Below, piece by piece: positions 42,713 to 51,808 of a DNA stretch of 64,000 nt. Each line of letters opens with the position of its first letter. The stretch's first letter is position 1. The stretch is from positions 62,001 to 126,000 of the forward strand of contig CAVZRW010000013.1 in NCBI GenBank assembly GCA_963777855.1. The letters are read 5' to 3'. Below the pieces are notes generated by a model, which saw only the letters and a list, made by a program, of their open reading frames with translations, did no database searches and was not told the origin of the DNA. Origin of the DNA: Prado023 sp963777855. GTDB lineage: Bacteria; Actinomycetota; Actinomycetes; S36-B12; CAIYMF01. The translations under genes and the position numbers were made by a program.

Positions 42713-43540
42713 TCAGGCCCGAGGCTCCACGAACAGGCACTGGGCGCTGGTGGCCACAGCCCCCTCGTGGTCGCCGAGCTCACCGGTGGTCCGGCCCACT
42801 CCCGCGGCGTCCATCGCGGTGGCGGCGCTCATCCAGATCGACTCGCCCTGCGGCCAGCGGGTCAGGTGCAGCGTCAGGTCGGTGTTGACGAACAGCAGCT
42901 GGCCGGGATTGGCCACTGCCGAGATGCCACTGGCCGAGTCGGCCACGACCACCAGCCGTTCGAGGGGGTCGGGGTCCTCGCCGGCGACGAGGGTGACGCG
43001 CATCGTCGACCACACGGTCGCCGGACCGGGCTCTTCGAAGGCACCGTCCACCCACTGCCACTCGATCGCGTCGAGGTACCCGGGATGCCAGCCGGGCTGG
43101 CGCACGAGTCGCGCGGCGTCCGCGCGCCAGAGCGGGGCCGGGGTGACCGGCGTCTGTGGCAGGTCGGCCACCGGCTCGTCGCGCGTGCGCAGCACCCACG
43201 CCCGCACCGTCATGAGCGGGCGATCGGGCTCCTCGGGCGCGGCCAGCGAGGCCTCGGCCAGCGCCACCTTCCGGCCCGGGCGCACGGTCCGCGCAGTCAG
43301 CATGAGGTCGCCCACGGGCACGGGGGCCAGGATGTCGAACGACAGCCGGGCAGGCAGGCCCCCGGACGGAAGCCCGCCGAGCCGTCGCACCGCCCGGGTC
43401 AGCAGGGCCGAGGGCGGACCCGCGTGCTGCAGACCTGCGGACCAGGGGCCGGTCGTGTGGGTGCTCGCGCGCACCCGGGCGCTGGCACCCAGCTCACCGA
43501 GCCCCGACTCGTCGAGGATCTCGTAGAAGGCGTCGGTCAC
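42713..43540 (-). CDS. Acyl-CoA thioesterase family protein (double hot-dog)
   Basis: This 275-residue protein has the TesB/4HBT_3-like double hot-dog layout: GPWSAGLQHAGPPSALLTRAV in the first half, RLSFDILAPVPVGDLMLTARTVRPGRKVALAEASL, and in the second half DLTLHLTRWPQGESIWMSAATAMDAAGVGRTTGELGDHEGAVA followed by AQCLFVEPR. It should hydrolyse acyl-CoAs; the chain length is not readable. The GTG start at 43540 lies 6 bases after a CAGACT box. It ends close to the convergent DUF1801 gene. Confidence 0.85.
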   Translation of the reverse strand: MTDAFYEILDESGLGELGASARVRASTHTTGPWSAGLQHAGPPSALLTRAVRRLGGLPSGGLPARLSFDILAPVPVGDLMLTARTVRPGRKVALAEASLAAPEEPDRPLMTVRAWVLRTRDEPVADLPQTPVTPAPLWRADAARLVRQPGWHPGYLDAIEWQWVDGAFEEPGPATVWSTMRVTLVAGEDPDPLERLVVVADSASGISAVANPGQLLFVNTDLTLHLTRWPQGESIWMSAATAMDAAGVGRTTGELGDHEGAVATSAQCLFVEPRA

Positions 43541-43546
43541 GGTCGC

Positions 43547-43552
43547 AGTCTG
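43547..43552 (-). promoter_or_regulatory. -10 box of the thioesterase gene (leaderless)
   Basis: CAGACT on the minus strand lies 6 bases before the GTG at 43540. Confidence 0.45.
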
Positions 43553-43588
43553 CCCTGACCCCGCATCGGGCCGGTGGCCACCCCGCAG

Positions 43589-44830
43589 CTACTGGTCGAC
43601 CGGAACCTCGATGCCGAACAGCGTGTGCATCGCGCGTCGGTAGTCGTCCAGGTCTCCGGTCCGGGCCAGCTCCTGGGCCCGCACCGAGGGCGTGTGCAGC
43701 AGCGCGTTGGAGACCCGGCGCAGCGACCGGGCGACCGCCTCGGCGACCTCCGGCGGGTACTTGCGCCCCACGGCCGCCTGCTCGCACTCGATGATCCCCA
43801 TCACGTGGGCGCGCATGGCCACGACTGCGGGGTCGGCAGCCCGCCCGCCCTCGATGTGCAGGAACGTCTCGGCGGCCTTGGCGACGATCTCCTGGGCATT
43901 CAGGATCGCCGCCGCCGCCTCGGTGGGGGCGTGCTCGCCGATGGCCTCGAGGCCGACGACGTCGACGCCCGGCAGCTCGCCGGCCTCGGGGGCCACATCG
44001 CTGCGCAGGGCGAGGTCGACGATCGGCAGCGCCGACTGGGCGCCGAACCGGGCCGCCTCCAGCATCTCGCGGGTGAGGACGACCCCGTTCGAGCCCGAGC
44101 AGCAGACGACCAGCTCGGCCCGGGCCAGGGCGTCGGGCAGGTCGTCCGGCTGGATCGGGCGCATCGGCGGATGGCTCGCGGCGAACGAGGCGGCCCGGCC
44201 GGTCTGCGAGTGGACCCAGGTGTCGGTGCACCCGCGGCGAGCCAGCTCGGCGGTGACCACCCGGGCGTAGGCGCCCGTGCCGATCAGCAGCACCCGGCGC
44301 TCGGCGACGGCTCCGTGGCGTGCCTCCACCAGGTCCAGCCCGACCGAGGCCACCGATCGCCCGGCCGCACCGAGGCTGGTGTGGGTCGTGACGGCCTTGG
44401 AGGTGGTCAGCGCGCTCTGGAACAGCCTGTGCAGGGTCGGGGACAGCCGCTGGCCGGCGTGGGCCTGCGCGGCGCGCACCTGACCGGCGATCTCGGCCTC
44501 GCCGAGCACCATGGAGTCCAGCCCGGCGGTCACCGCCATCGTGTGGGCGACGGCGCCCTCGCCGACGTGCACGTGCAGCGCCTCCACCAGGCCGGTGCCC
44601 TCGGGCGCGACGAGCTCGGCGATGGTGCGCGAGGCCAGCTCGACGGTCGGGTGGAAGGCGTCTGCGTCCAGGTACACCTCGAACCGGTTGCAGGTGGAGA
44701 GCACGACGACTCCACTGATTCCCGGCGAGGCGAAGAGGCGCTCGGCGAGCTGGTCAGCCACCGGGTCCAGGACGGCAAGCTCATCGGCAGCCACGTCATG
44801 GTGGCTGAGCCCGACGATCACCAACGGCAT
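43589..44830 (-). CDS. hemA: Glutamyl-tRNA reductase
   Basis: This NADPH enzyme takes glutamyl-tRNA to glutamate-1-semialdehyde, the first committed step of tetrapyrrole synthesis by the C5 route. It has 413 residues. The catalytic Cys47 is in LSTCNRFEVY, the catalytic domain ends in LGEAEIAGQVRAA, the NADP site is LLIGTGAYARVV, and a helical dimer domain closes the protein. The ATG at 44830 directly follows a TACCAT box; the open frame runs on upstream without support. It is divergent from the radical SAM and oxidase pair, so heme genes flank a shared promoter region. Confidence 0.95.
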   Translation of the reverse strand: MPLVIVGLSHHDVAADELAVLDPVADQLAERLFASPGISGVVVLSTCNRFEVYLDADAFHPTVELASRTIAELVAPEGTGLVEALHVHVGEGAVAHTMAVTAGLDSMVLGEAEIAGQVRAAQAHAGQRLSPTLHRLFQSALTTSKAVTTHTSLGAAGRSVASVGLDLVEARHGAVAERRVLLIGTGAYARVVTAELARRGCTDTWVHSQTGRAASFAASHPPMRPIQPDDLPDALARAELVVCCSGSNGVVLTREMLEAARFGAQSALPIVDLALRSDVAPEAGELPGVDVVGLEAIGEHAPTEAAAAILNAQEIVAKAAETFLHIEGGRAADPAVVAMRAHVMGIIECEQAAVGRKYPPEVAEAVARSLRRVSNALLHTPSVRAQELARTGDLDDYRRAMHTLFGIEVPVDQ

Positions 44831-44836
44831 TGGGGA

Positions 44837-44842
44837 ATGGTA
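44837..44842 (-). promoter_or_regulatory. -10 box of hemA (leaderless)
   Basis: TACCAT on the minus strand lies 6 bases before the ATG at 44830. Confidence 0.55.
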
Positions 44843-45013
44843 GCCCGCCCCGGGCCGTCGCCCTGCGCGGCCCGTCCGCCTGAGCGGGCCGTCCTCCATG
44901 CGGGATCAGCCGGGATGCTCGGCTTCACCCGGGCCGTGGGCCGCCTGGCACAAGGCGACGTCCGACCCCCCGCGCGGGTCGGAAGTCCCGACCAGGTCGG
45001 CGCTTGCGCCACG

Positions 45014-45019
45014 TAGGGT
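45014..45019 (+). promoter_or_regulatory. -10 box of the radical SAM/oxidase unit
   Basis: TAGGGT lies about 41 bases before the GTG at 45061. The short leader includes a GAGGAGG ribosome site, so this promoter is not leaderless. Confidence 0.5.
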
Positions 45020-45060
45020 CGATGCAACCGGCCTGTGCCGGGCCTGCACGAGGAGGAACC

Positions 45061-46276
45061 GTGAGCCACCACCGCACCGGTCAGCAGGTCGGGAACCCCG
45101 GTGGGCACCCCGAGGGGCGCAGGGTGGGGCACCCCGGCGGGCACCCGGTGGGGATCGGGTCGGTCACTCCGGTGAACTGGGTCTACTCCCGGGCGCCGAT
45201 GATCGTGTACTGGGAGCTGACCACCGCCTGCGGCCTTGCCTGCCGGCACTGCCGGGCCACCGCCATGCCCGACGCGGCCCCCGGCCAGCTGAGCACCGCG
45301 GAGTGCGTGCGGGTGCTCGACGACATCGCCACGTTCGGAGACCCGCTGCCCCACCTGGTCCTCACCGGCGGGGACCCGCTGCGCCGGGCGGACCTCGACC
45401 TCCTGATCGGCGAGGCCACCGACCGGGGGATCGGGGTGTCGCTGGCCCCGGCCGTGACCGGCGACCTGACCAAGGAACGCCTCGCGCAGCTGCAGGCCGC
45501 CGGCGTCCAGGCCATCTCGCTGAGCCTCGACGGCTCGGACCCCGCTCGCCACGACGGCGTGCGCGGCGTCCCCGGCACCTTCGCGCAGACCATGACTGCC
45601 CTCGACTGGGCTGCCGGGCTCGGCCTGCCCGTGCAGGTGAACACCCTCGTGACCGACGTGACGGCCGCAGACCTGCCCGCCATGTACGAGGTGCTCAGGG
45701 GCCGGACGCTCATGCGCTGGAGCCTGTTCTTCCTGATCTCCGTGGGGCGCGGGTCGACCCTCACCGAGATGGCCCCGGTCGACGCCGAGCGGCTCATGCG
45801 CTGGCTGTTCGACATCGCGGGGCAGGCCCCCTTCCAGGTGAAGACCACCGAGGCGATGCAGTACCGCCGCGTGGCCGTGCGCCAGATGCGCCACCAGGGC
45901 ATGACCGACGCGCAGATCGAGGCCAGCAGCGTCGGACGCGGGTTCGGCATCCGTGACGGCAACGGCATCGTGTTCATCGCCCAGGACGGCACCGTGAACC
46001 CGTCGGGCTTCCTGCCCCTGCCCCTGGGCAACGTGCGCGAGTCCAGCATCGTCGAGCTCTACCGCACGCATCCGGACATGCTCGCGATGCGCGACGTCAC
46101 CGCATTCAAGGGCCGCTGCGGTCGCTGCTCCTTCGCGCAGTGGTGCGGGGGTTCGCGAGCCCGCGCCTACGCATGGACCGGCGACCCCCTCGAGTCGGAC
46201 CCCCTGTGCCCCTACGAGCCGCCGGCGCCACGACCGGGCGCGACCCGCGGTCGGGAGCCTGAGCGCCCGGCCATGA
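45061..46276 (+). CDS. Radical SAM/SPASM protein (TIGR04053/AhbD-like), in frame with the following oxidase gene
   Basis: This cytosolic iron-sulfur enzyme has about 404 residues. The radical SAM cluster motif is CGLACRHC (CxxxCxxC) near residue 58, followed by LVLTGGDPL and ISLSLDGSDPARHD. The SPASM-type C-terminal cysteines are in CGRCSFAQWC and DPLCPYEP. Related proteins include the heme decarboxylase AhbD and members found beside heme oxidases, so a role in tetrapyrrole or peptide modification is likely. The GTG has a GAGGAGG site. As read, no stop separates it from the next gene, making an apparent fusion. If one extra base lies in its tail (about 46215-46270), it would end at TGA 46274-46276, overlapping the next ATG as ATGA. 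Confidence 0.8.
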
Positions 46277-47663
46277 CCGACGTCCTGATCATCGGGGCCG
46301 GCATCACCGGCCTGGCCGCCGCGTGGGAGCTGTCCGGCAGCGGGGCCGAGGTGGTGCTCCTCGAGGCGGGTCCGGTGGCCGGGGGCAAGGTGCGCAGCGA
46401 GGCCCGTGACGGCTTCCTGATCGAGCACGGTCCCGACTCGGTGATCACCTACCGCCCCGCGGCTCTGGCCCTCATCCGCGAGCTCGGCCTCGAGCGACCA
46501 GGTGATCGGCGTGTGCGAACCCCGCTCGGTGGACCTGCGCGTGGCCGGGCGGATGCGCCCGATGCCCTCGAGCATGGGCATGGTGCTGCCCACCCAGCTC
46601 GGGCCGTTCGTGCGCACCCGGATCCTCGGCTGGCCGGCCAAGGCCCGAGCCGCAGCGGACGTCCTGCTGCCCCGGGTGATGACCGAGGCCGACATGTCGA
46701 TCGGCGCGCTGCTGCGCAGACGGCTCGGTGACGGTGTGGTCGAGCGCTTCGCCGACCCGCTGCTCGGCGGGGTCTACGGGGCCAGCGTCGACGACCTGAG
46801 CGTGGACGCCGTGCTGCCGATGCTGCGCACCAGCGAGGCCGAGCACCGCAGCCTGCTGCTGGCCAGCCTGGCCCAGGGCCGCGCCGCCCGGCGGGCCGGG
46901 GCGCCGGCCGGCTCGCCCTTCCGCAGCCTGCGCGACGGCATGGGCTCGCTGGTGGACGCACTCGTGGCGGCACTCATCGAGCGCGGGGTGCAGGTCCGCA
47001 CCAGCTCGGCGGTCAGCGCGCTGGCGGTGCATCCGGCCCGTGTGCACGCCGAGCTGGCTGCAGGCGGATCGATCACGGCCGATGCCGTCATCGTCGCCAC
47101 CAGCCCCCGCGCCGCAGCCGACCTCGTCGCCCCGTTCGCCGCCTCGGCGGCCGCCGACCTGCGGGCGATCCCGGTGGGCAGCACCTCGTCGGTGAGCCTG
47201 GGCTACCGCGCCTCGGCGTTCCCCACGGCCCCGGTCGGGCACGGCTACCTCGAGGCCGGGCCCGACCGTGCCCCCATCAGCGGGGTCACGATCAGCTCGA
47301 ACAAGTGGGCCGGACGCGCGGCACCCGGCACGGTGCTCGTGCGGGCGTTCGTGCCGGATCGGGTCGGTCCGCTGGCGGCCGCCCCGGACGAGCAGCTGCT
47401 GGCGACCGTCTCGGCCTACGTGGGCTCGATCCTGGGCGCCGCAGGGGAGCCCACCCTGCGCCATGTGGTGCGGTGGTCGGGGTCCATGCCGAAGTACGTG
47501 GTCGGCCACCGGGCCCGGGTGGCCCGGATCGAGGCTGAGCTCGGCGGTCCCTGTTCGGATCGCCGGCTCGTCGCTGAACGGGGTCGGGGTGCCCGACTGC
47601 ATCGCCGACGGCCGGCGGGTCGCCGGTGAGGTACGTGCCTGCCTGACCCCGGCGCCGGCCTGA
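46273..47663 (+). CDS. hemY: Protoporphyrinogen/coproporphyrinogen III oxidase; frame broken near 46495 and 47549
   Basis: This FAD enzyme oxidises proto- or coproporphyrinogen late in heme synthesis; in actinobacteria the substrate is usually coproporphyrinogen. It has the FAD motif VLIIGAGITGLAAAWEL, the family segment IEHGPDSVITYRPAALALIRELGLE, SVDLRVAGRMRPMPSSMGMVLPTQLGPF, the block DGVVERFADPLLGGVYGASVDDLSVDAVLP, and the end SLNGVGVPDCIADGRR. Two single extra bases break the frame: a C at 46495 (after GLE, before DQVIGVCEP) and one C of CCC at 47549-47551 (before PVRIAGSSLNGVGVPD). Rejoined it has about 462 residues, full length. Heme genes lie on both sides of the control region (hemA divergent). 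Confidence 0.88.
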
Positions 47664-47694
47664 GCAGCGCCGTGGCGCGAGCCCCGGGGATGCG

Positions 47695-47700
47695 TAGGCT
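47695..47700 (+). promoter_or_regulatory. -10 box of prmC (leaderless)
   Basis: TAGGCT lies 6 bases before the GTG at 47707. Confidence 0.55.
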
Positions 47701-47706
47701 GGGCCG

Positions 47707-48714
47707 GTGCCGCGCTCCCGTGACCTGCTCGCCGATGCGGCGACGACCCTGGCCGCGGTCGGCGTGCCCAGCCCGCAGGTCGACGCGCTGCTGCTGCTCG
47801 AGCACGCGACGGGTCGGCCCCGCCACGAGCTGCGCCTGGGCACCGAGGTGACGGCGGAGCAGGCCGCCGAGTTCGGGGACCTCGTCTCGCGGCGCGCCGA
47901 GCGCCTCCCGGTGCAGCACCTCGTCGGCCGCGCGCCGTTCCGCTACCTCGAGCTGCAGGTGGGGCCCGGGGTGTTCATCCCGCGCCCCGAGACCGAGCTG
48001 ATCGTCGACGAGGTGCTGCGCCACCTGGCGGCCTCGGGCCCCCGCAGCCCGGTGATCGTGGACCTGTGCACCGGCTCCGGCGCATTGGCGATCGCGCTGG
48101 CCAGCGAGGTTCCCCGAGCCCAGGTCCTGGCCGTGGAGCTCTCCGACGAGGCGCTGGCCTGGACGGCGCGCAACGTGCAGGCCACGCAGGCGGCCGTGGC
48201 CGCGGTGGGCAGCACCCTGACGCTCCTGGCCGGCGACGCGACCCAGGTGGCCGAGCCGGACGGGGCGTGGGCGCGCTGGCGGGGCCGTGTCGACGTGGTG
48301 GTGACCAACCCCCCGTACGTCCCGGACGCCGCTGTGCCCCGGGAGCCCGAGGTGCGCGACCACGACCCGGCCGTCGCGCTGTACGGCGGCCCCGACGGGC
48401 TGGACCTCGTGCGCCCGCTGCTGCGCCAGGCCGCGACGCTGCTGCGCCCCGGTGGCCTGCTGCTCGTCGAGCATGCGGACGCCCAGGGTGAGCAGGCGGG
48501 GCAGGCCGGCGTGCCCGCCGCCGCGCGGGCACTGCACGGCGGCGATGGTGCGCCGGTGTGGAGCGAGGTGGTCGACCTCGTCGACCTCGCCGGGCGTCCC
48601 CGGCACACGCGCGCGGTGCGCTCGACGGCCCCGGCGCCCGTCACCGCTCATGCACCCGACCTCGCCGCCGGGGCTGGCGCATCCGTGGCCCGGCCCGCGG
48701 AGGTCCGTCCGTGA
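47707..48714 (+). CDS. prmC: Release factor glutamine methyltransferase
   Basis: This SAM-dependent enzyme methylates the GGQ glutamine of release factors. It has 335 residues; the last 40 or so extend beyond the usual fold. The SAM motif is VDLCTGSGALAIALA, the catalytic NPPY is in VVTNPPYVPD, and the N-terminal helical domain with PVQHLVGRAPFRYLELQVGPGVFIPRPETE is typical. The GTG start is set by the -10 box. It is coupled to sua5 by a GTGA overlap. Confidence 0.94.
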   Translation: MPRSRDLLADAATTLAAVGVPSPQVDALLLLEHATGRPRHELRLGTEVTAEQAAEFGDLVSRRAERLPVQHLVGRAPFRYLELQVGPGVFIPRPETELIVDEVLRHLAASGPRSPVIVDLCTGSGALAIALASEVPRAQVLAVELSDEALAWTARNVQATQAAVAAVGSTLTLLAGDATQVAEPDGAWARWRGRVDVVVTNPPYVPDAAVPREPEVRDHDPAVALYGGPDGLDLVRPLLRQAATLLRPGGLLLVEHADAQGEQAGQAGVPAAARALHGGDGAPVWSEVVDLVDLAGRPRHTRAVRSTAPAPVTAHAPDLAAGAGASVARPAEVRP

Positions 48715-49370
48715 TCCGCATCGACACCGCCGTCGAGCCCGAGCACGCCCTGGTCGCCGCGGCAGCGGCCCTGCGCCGGGGCCAGCTCGTCGGGCTTCCG
48801 CTGGACACCTCCTACGGCCTGGCCGCCGACGCCTTCGACCAGCGCGGCACCGACGCGCTGCGCGCGGCCAAGGCCCGGCCCGACCTCGCCATCCCGGTGA
48901 TGGTGCCCACGATCGCCACCGTCTCCGGGATCGCGCAGGTCAGCGCGGCTGCGCGCGAGCTCATGCGCGACTTCTGGCCCGGGCCGCTGACGCTGGTGCT
49001 CCCGGCCCAGCCGACGCTGGCCTGGTCGATCACCGACGCCGCCGGGCGGATCGCCGTGCGGATGCCCCTGCACCCGGTCGCCCTGGCCCTGCTGGCCAGG
49101 ACCGGGCCGCTCGGCGTGGTCGCGGGCGCGCCCACTGCCGCGCCCGGCACGCAGACCGCCGACGACGCTGTCGCGGGGGGCCTGGCCGAGCACCTCGCCG
49201 TGCTGCTCGACGCCGGGCCGCTGCCGGTCGGACCGGCCTCCGCGGTGGTCGACCTGACACGGGGGAGCCCGGTGCTGGTGCGGCCCGGGCCGCTGGACCC
49301 GGCCGACCTGCTGGCCACCTGCCCGGAACTCGTGGTCCCGTCGCCCGGGACGGGCCCGTCAGCGACGTAG
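48711..49370 (+). CDS. L-threonylcarbamoyladenylate synthase (Sua5/YciO/TsaC family)
   Basis: This 219-residue enzyme makes threonylcarbamoyl-AMP for the t6A modification of ANN-decoding tRNAs. It has the single YrdC-like domain: GQLVGLPLDTSYGLAADAF, KARPDLAIPVMV, FWPGPLTLVLPA and AGAPTAAPG. Some positions differ from the strict consensus (PTETVYGL becomes PLDTSYGL), so a diverged specificity is possible. The GTG overlaps the prmC stop, with a GGAGG site. Its stop overlaps a likely -10 box (TAGACT, 49368-49373) for glyA. Confidence 0.82.
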   Translation: MIRIDTAVEPEHALVAAAAALRRGQLVGLPLDTSYGLAADAFDQRGTDALRAAKARPDLAIPVMVPTIATVSGIAQVSAAARELMRDFWPGPLTLVLPAQPTLAWSITDAAGRIAVRMPLHPVALALLARTGPLGVVAGAPTAAPGTQTADDAVAGGLAEHLAVLLDAGPLPVGPASAVVDLTRGSPVLVRPGPLDPADLLATCPELVVPSPGTGPSAT

Positions 49371-49412
49371 ACTCTGCGCCGACCGGCGAACCCCAAGCGC
49401 CCTGGAGCGACC

Positions 49413-50684
49413 ATGTCCCACACCACCCCGTTCTGGGGCCCCGACTTCGACGCCCTCGCTGCCGAGGATCCCGAGATCGCCGGGGTCATCCTCGGCGAGC
49501 TCGAGCGCCTGCGCAGCGGCCTGCAGCTGATCGCCAGCGAGAACTTCACCTCGCCGGCGGTCCTGGCCGCGCTGGGCTCGACCCTGAGCAACAAGTACGC
49601 CGAGGGCTACCCGCACCGGCGCTACTACGGCGGGTGCGCGGTGGTCGACGACGCCGAGGACATCGGGATCGCCCGGGCCAAGGAGCTCTTCGGCGCCGAC
49701 CACGCCAACCTGCAGCCGCACTCGGGGGCAAGTGCCAACCTCGCGGCCTACGGCGCGTTCATGAAGCCCGGAGAGACGGTGCTGGCCATGAGCCTGCCCC
49801 ACGGCGGGCACCTCACGCACGGCACGAAGGTCTCCTTCTCCGGCAAGTGGTTCAACGCCGTGCACTACGGCGTTAACCCCACCACCGAGGACATCGACTA
49901 CGACCAGGTCCGCGACCTGGCCCGCGAGCACCGGCCGAAGATGATCATCTGCGGCGGCTCGGCGATCCCGCGGCTGATCGACTTCGCGGCCTTCCGCGCG
50001 GTCGCCGACGAGGTCGGCGCCATCCTCATGGTCGACGCCGCCCACTTCATCGGCCTGGTCGCCGGCAGGGCCATCCCCAGCCCGGTCCCCCACGCCGACG
50101 TGGTCACGTTCACCACGCACAAGGTGCTGCGTGGCCCACGCGGCGGGATGATCCTGGCCCGGGCCGAGCACGCGGCGGCCATCGACAAGGCCGTGTTCCC
50201 GATGATGCAGGGCGGGCCGCTCATGCATGCCGTGGCCGCCAAGGCAGTGGCGCTCAAGGAGGCCGCGAGCCCCGAGTACGCCCAGTACGCCCGCGACGTG
50301 ATCGCCAACTCGAAGGCACTCACCGAGGGACTGGCCGCGCAGGGCATGCGCCCGGTCACCGGGGGCACCGACACCCACCTCGCGCTGCTGGACCTGCAGG
50401 CGACTGGCGTCACCGGCACCGACGCCGAGGCCCGCGCGGATGCCGCGGGCATCGTGCTCAACAAGAACGCCATCCCCAACGACCCGCGGCCGGCCAGCGT
50501 CGCCTCGGGCATCCGGGTGGGCACGCCGTCGGTCACGACCCAGGGCATGGGCGTTGCCCAGATGGCCACGATCGCCGAGCTCATCGGCCGAGCCGTGCGC
50601 GACGAGGACGGCTCGGCGGCCGCCGACATCCGGGCCCAGGTCAGCGAGCTGGTCACCGCCTTCCCGGCCTACCCCCGCGGCTAG
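49413..50684 (+). CDS. glyA: Serine hydroxymethyltransferase
   Basis: This PLP enzyme interconverts serine and glycine while loading tetrahydrofolate. It is 423 residues. The PLP lysine lies in VTFTTHKVLRGPRGGMIL, the N-terminal block is LQLIASENFTSPAVLAALGSTLSNKYAEGYPHRRYYGGC, and GTDTHLALLDLQ and the late VRVGTPSVTTQGM region are typical. The ATG has a GGAG site 6 bases upstream. It lies between sua5 and wecA, which are neighbours in M. tuberculosis. Confidence 0.96.
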   Translation: MSHTTPFWGPDFDALAAEDPEIAGVILGELERLRSGLQLIASENFTSPAVLAALGSTLSNKYAEGYPHRRYYGGCAVVDDAEDIGIARAKELFGADHANLQPHSGASANLAAYGAFMKPGETVLAMSLPHGGHLTHGTKVSFSGKWFNAVHYGVNPTTEDIDYDQVRDLAREHRPKMIICGGSAIPRLIDFAAFRAVADEVGAILMVDAAHFIGLVAGRAIPSPVPHADVVTFTTHKVLRGPRGGMILARAEHAAAIDKAVFPMMQGGPLMHAVAAKAVALKEAASPEYAQYARDVIANSKALTEGLAAQGMRPVTGGTDTHLALLDLQATGVTGTDAEARADAAGIVLNKNAIPNDPRPASVASGIRVGTPSVTTQGMGVAQMATIAELIGRAVRDEDGSAAADIRAQVSELVTAFPAYPRG

Positions 50685-50692
50685 GGCGCCCG

Positions 50693-51808
50693 GTGCGCGA
50701 GTACGGGCTGAGCCTGCTCGTCGCCGCCGCCCTGACCTACCTGGTCCTGCCGGTGGTGCGCGCCCTGGCCCTGCGGGTCGGGGCCGTCGCCGGCGTCCGG
50801 GACCGCGACGTGCACGACCACGCCATCCCGCGCTGGGGTGGGCTGGGCATGTTCGCCGGGCTGGTGGCCGGGATGATCCTGGCCAGCAAGCTGCCCATGA
50901 TGCGCTCGGTCTTCGAGGGCGCCTCCCAGGAGGGGATCGCCCTCATGTCCGGCGCGGTGATCATCGTGGCCCTGGGCCTGGCCGACGACCGCTGGGAGCT
51001 CGACGCCCCCGTGAAGATGACCGGCCAGATCCTGGCGGCCGCGGTGATGGCCCTGCAGGGCATCACCCTGCTGTGGCTGCCGGTCGGGGGCGTGCTCGTC
51101 CTGGACCCGACCACCTCCGTGCTGCTGACCGTGCTCATCGTGCTCGTGAGCGTGAACGCCATCAACTTCATCGACGGCCTCGACGGGCTGGCCGCCGGCA
51201 TCACCGCGGTCTCCGCGGCCGCCTTCTTCGTCTACGCCTACCTGCTCAGCGTCCAGTACGGGGTCGAGCGGGCCACCCTCTCGGCGCTCGTCTCGGCGCT
51301 GCTGGTCGGCATGTGCATCGGCTTCCTGCCGCACAACGCGTTCCCGGCCCGCGTGTTCATGGGCGACACCGGCTCGATGCTCATCGGCTACCTGATGGCC
51401 GCCAGCGTGATCACCCTGACCGGCAAGGTGGACCCGAACGCCCTGGAGGGCACCACGCTGCTCCCGGCGCTGCTGCCGATCATCGTCCCCCTGGCCGTGC
51501 TGGCGGTGCCGCTGGTGGACCTCGGACTGGCCGTCGTGCGGCGCACGCGGGCCGGCCGCTCTCCGTTCGCCCCCGACAAGCAGCACCTGCACCACCGGCT
51601 GCTGGAGATGGGCCACTCCCAGCGTCGGGCCGTGCTGCTGCTGACCGGATGGGCCGCGCTGATCGCATTCACGTCGGTGCTGCTGGCCTTCGTGCCGCTG
51701 CGCTACGCCCTGGCCGCCAGCCTGCTCGGCGCAGCGCTGCTCATCCTCGGCGTGGCCTGGCCCAGCGTGCAGGATCGCCGAGCCCCCCGACCCGAGGTGA
51801 CCCCATGA
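50693..51808 (+). CDS. wecA: Undecaprenyl-phosphate N-acetylglucosaminyl-1-phosphate transferase-like (WecA/TagO)
   Basis: This 371-residue membrane enzyme transfers a sugar-1-phosphate to a polyprenyl phosphate carrier at the start of cell-wall polymer linkage (arabinogalactan or teichoic acid type). It has about 11 membrane segments and the MraY/WecA motifs: DHAIPRWGG, GLADDRWEL, NFIDGLDGLAAG with the catalytic Asp pair, ARVFMGDTGSM, and the His-rich DKQHLHHRLLEMGHSQ. It begins with a GTG 8 bases after glyA and overlaps the next gene (ATGA), heading the ATP synthase operon as in mycobacteria. Confidence 0.93.
   Translation: MREYGLSLLVAAALTYLVLPVVRALALRVGAVAGVRDRDVHDHAIPRWGGLGMFAGLVAGMILASKLPMMRSVFEGASQEGIALMSGAVIIVALGLADDRWELDAPVKMTGQILAAAVMALQGITLLWLPVGGVLVLDPTTSVLLTVLIVLVSVNAINFIDGLDGLAAGITAVSAAAFFVYAYLLSVQYGVERATLSALVSALLVGMCIGFLPHNAFPARVFMGDTGSMLIGYLMAASVITLTGKVDPNALEGTTLLPALLPIIVPLAVLAVPLVDLGLAVVRRTRAGRSPFAPDKQHLHHRLLEMGHSQRRAVLLLTGWAALIAFTSVLLAFVPLRYALAASLLGAALLILGVAWPSVQDRRAPRPEVTP

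Noticed and set aside
48711..49370. Fusion or pseudogene because the Sua5 motifs differ from consensus
   Set aside because: The frame is intact, correctly placed behind prmC, and the domain pattern is complete.
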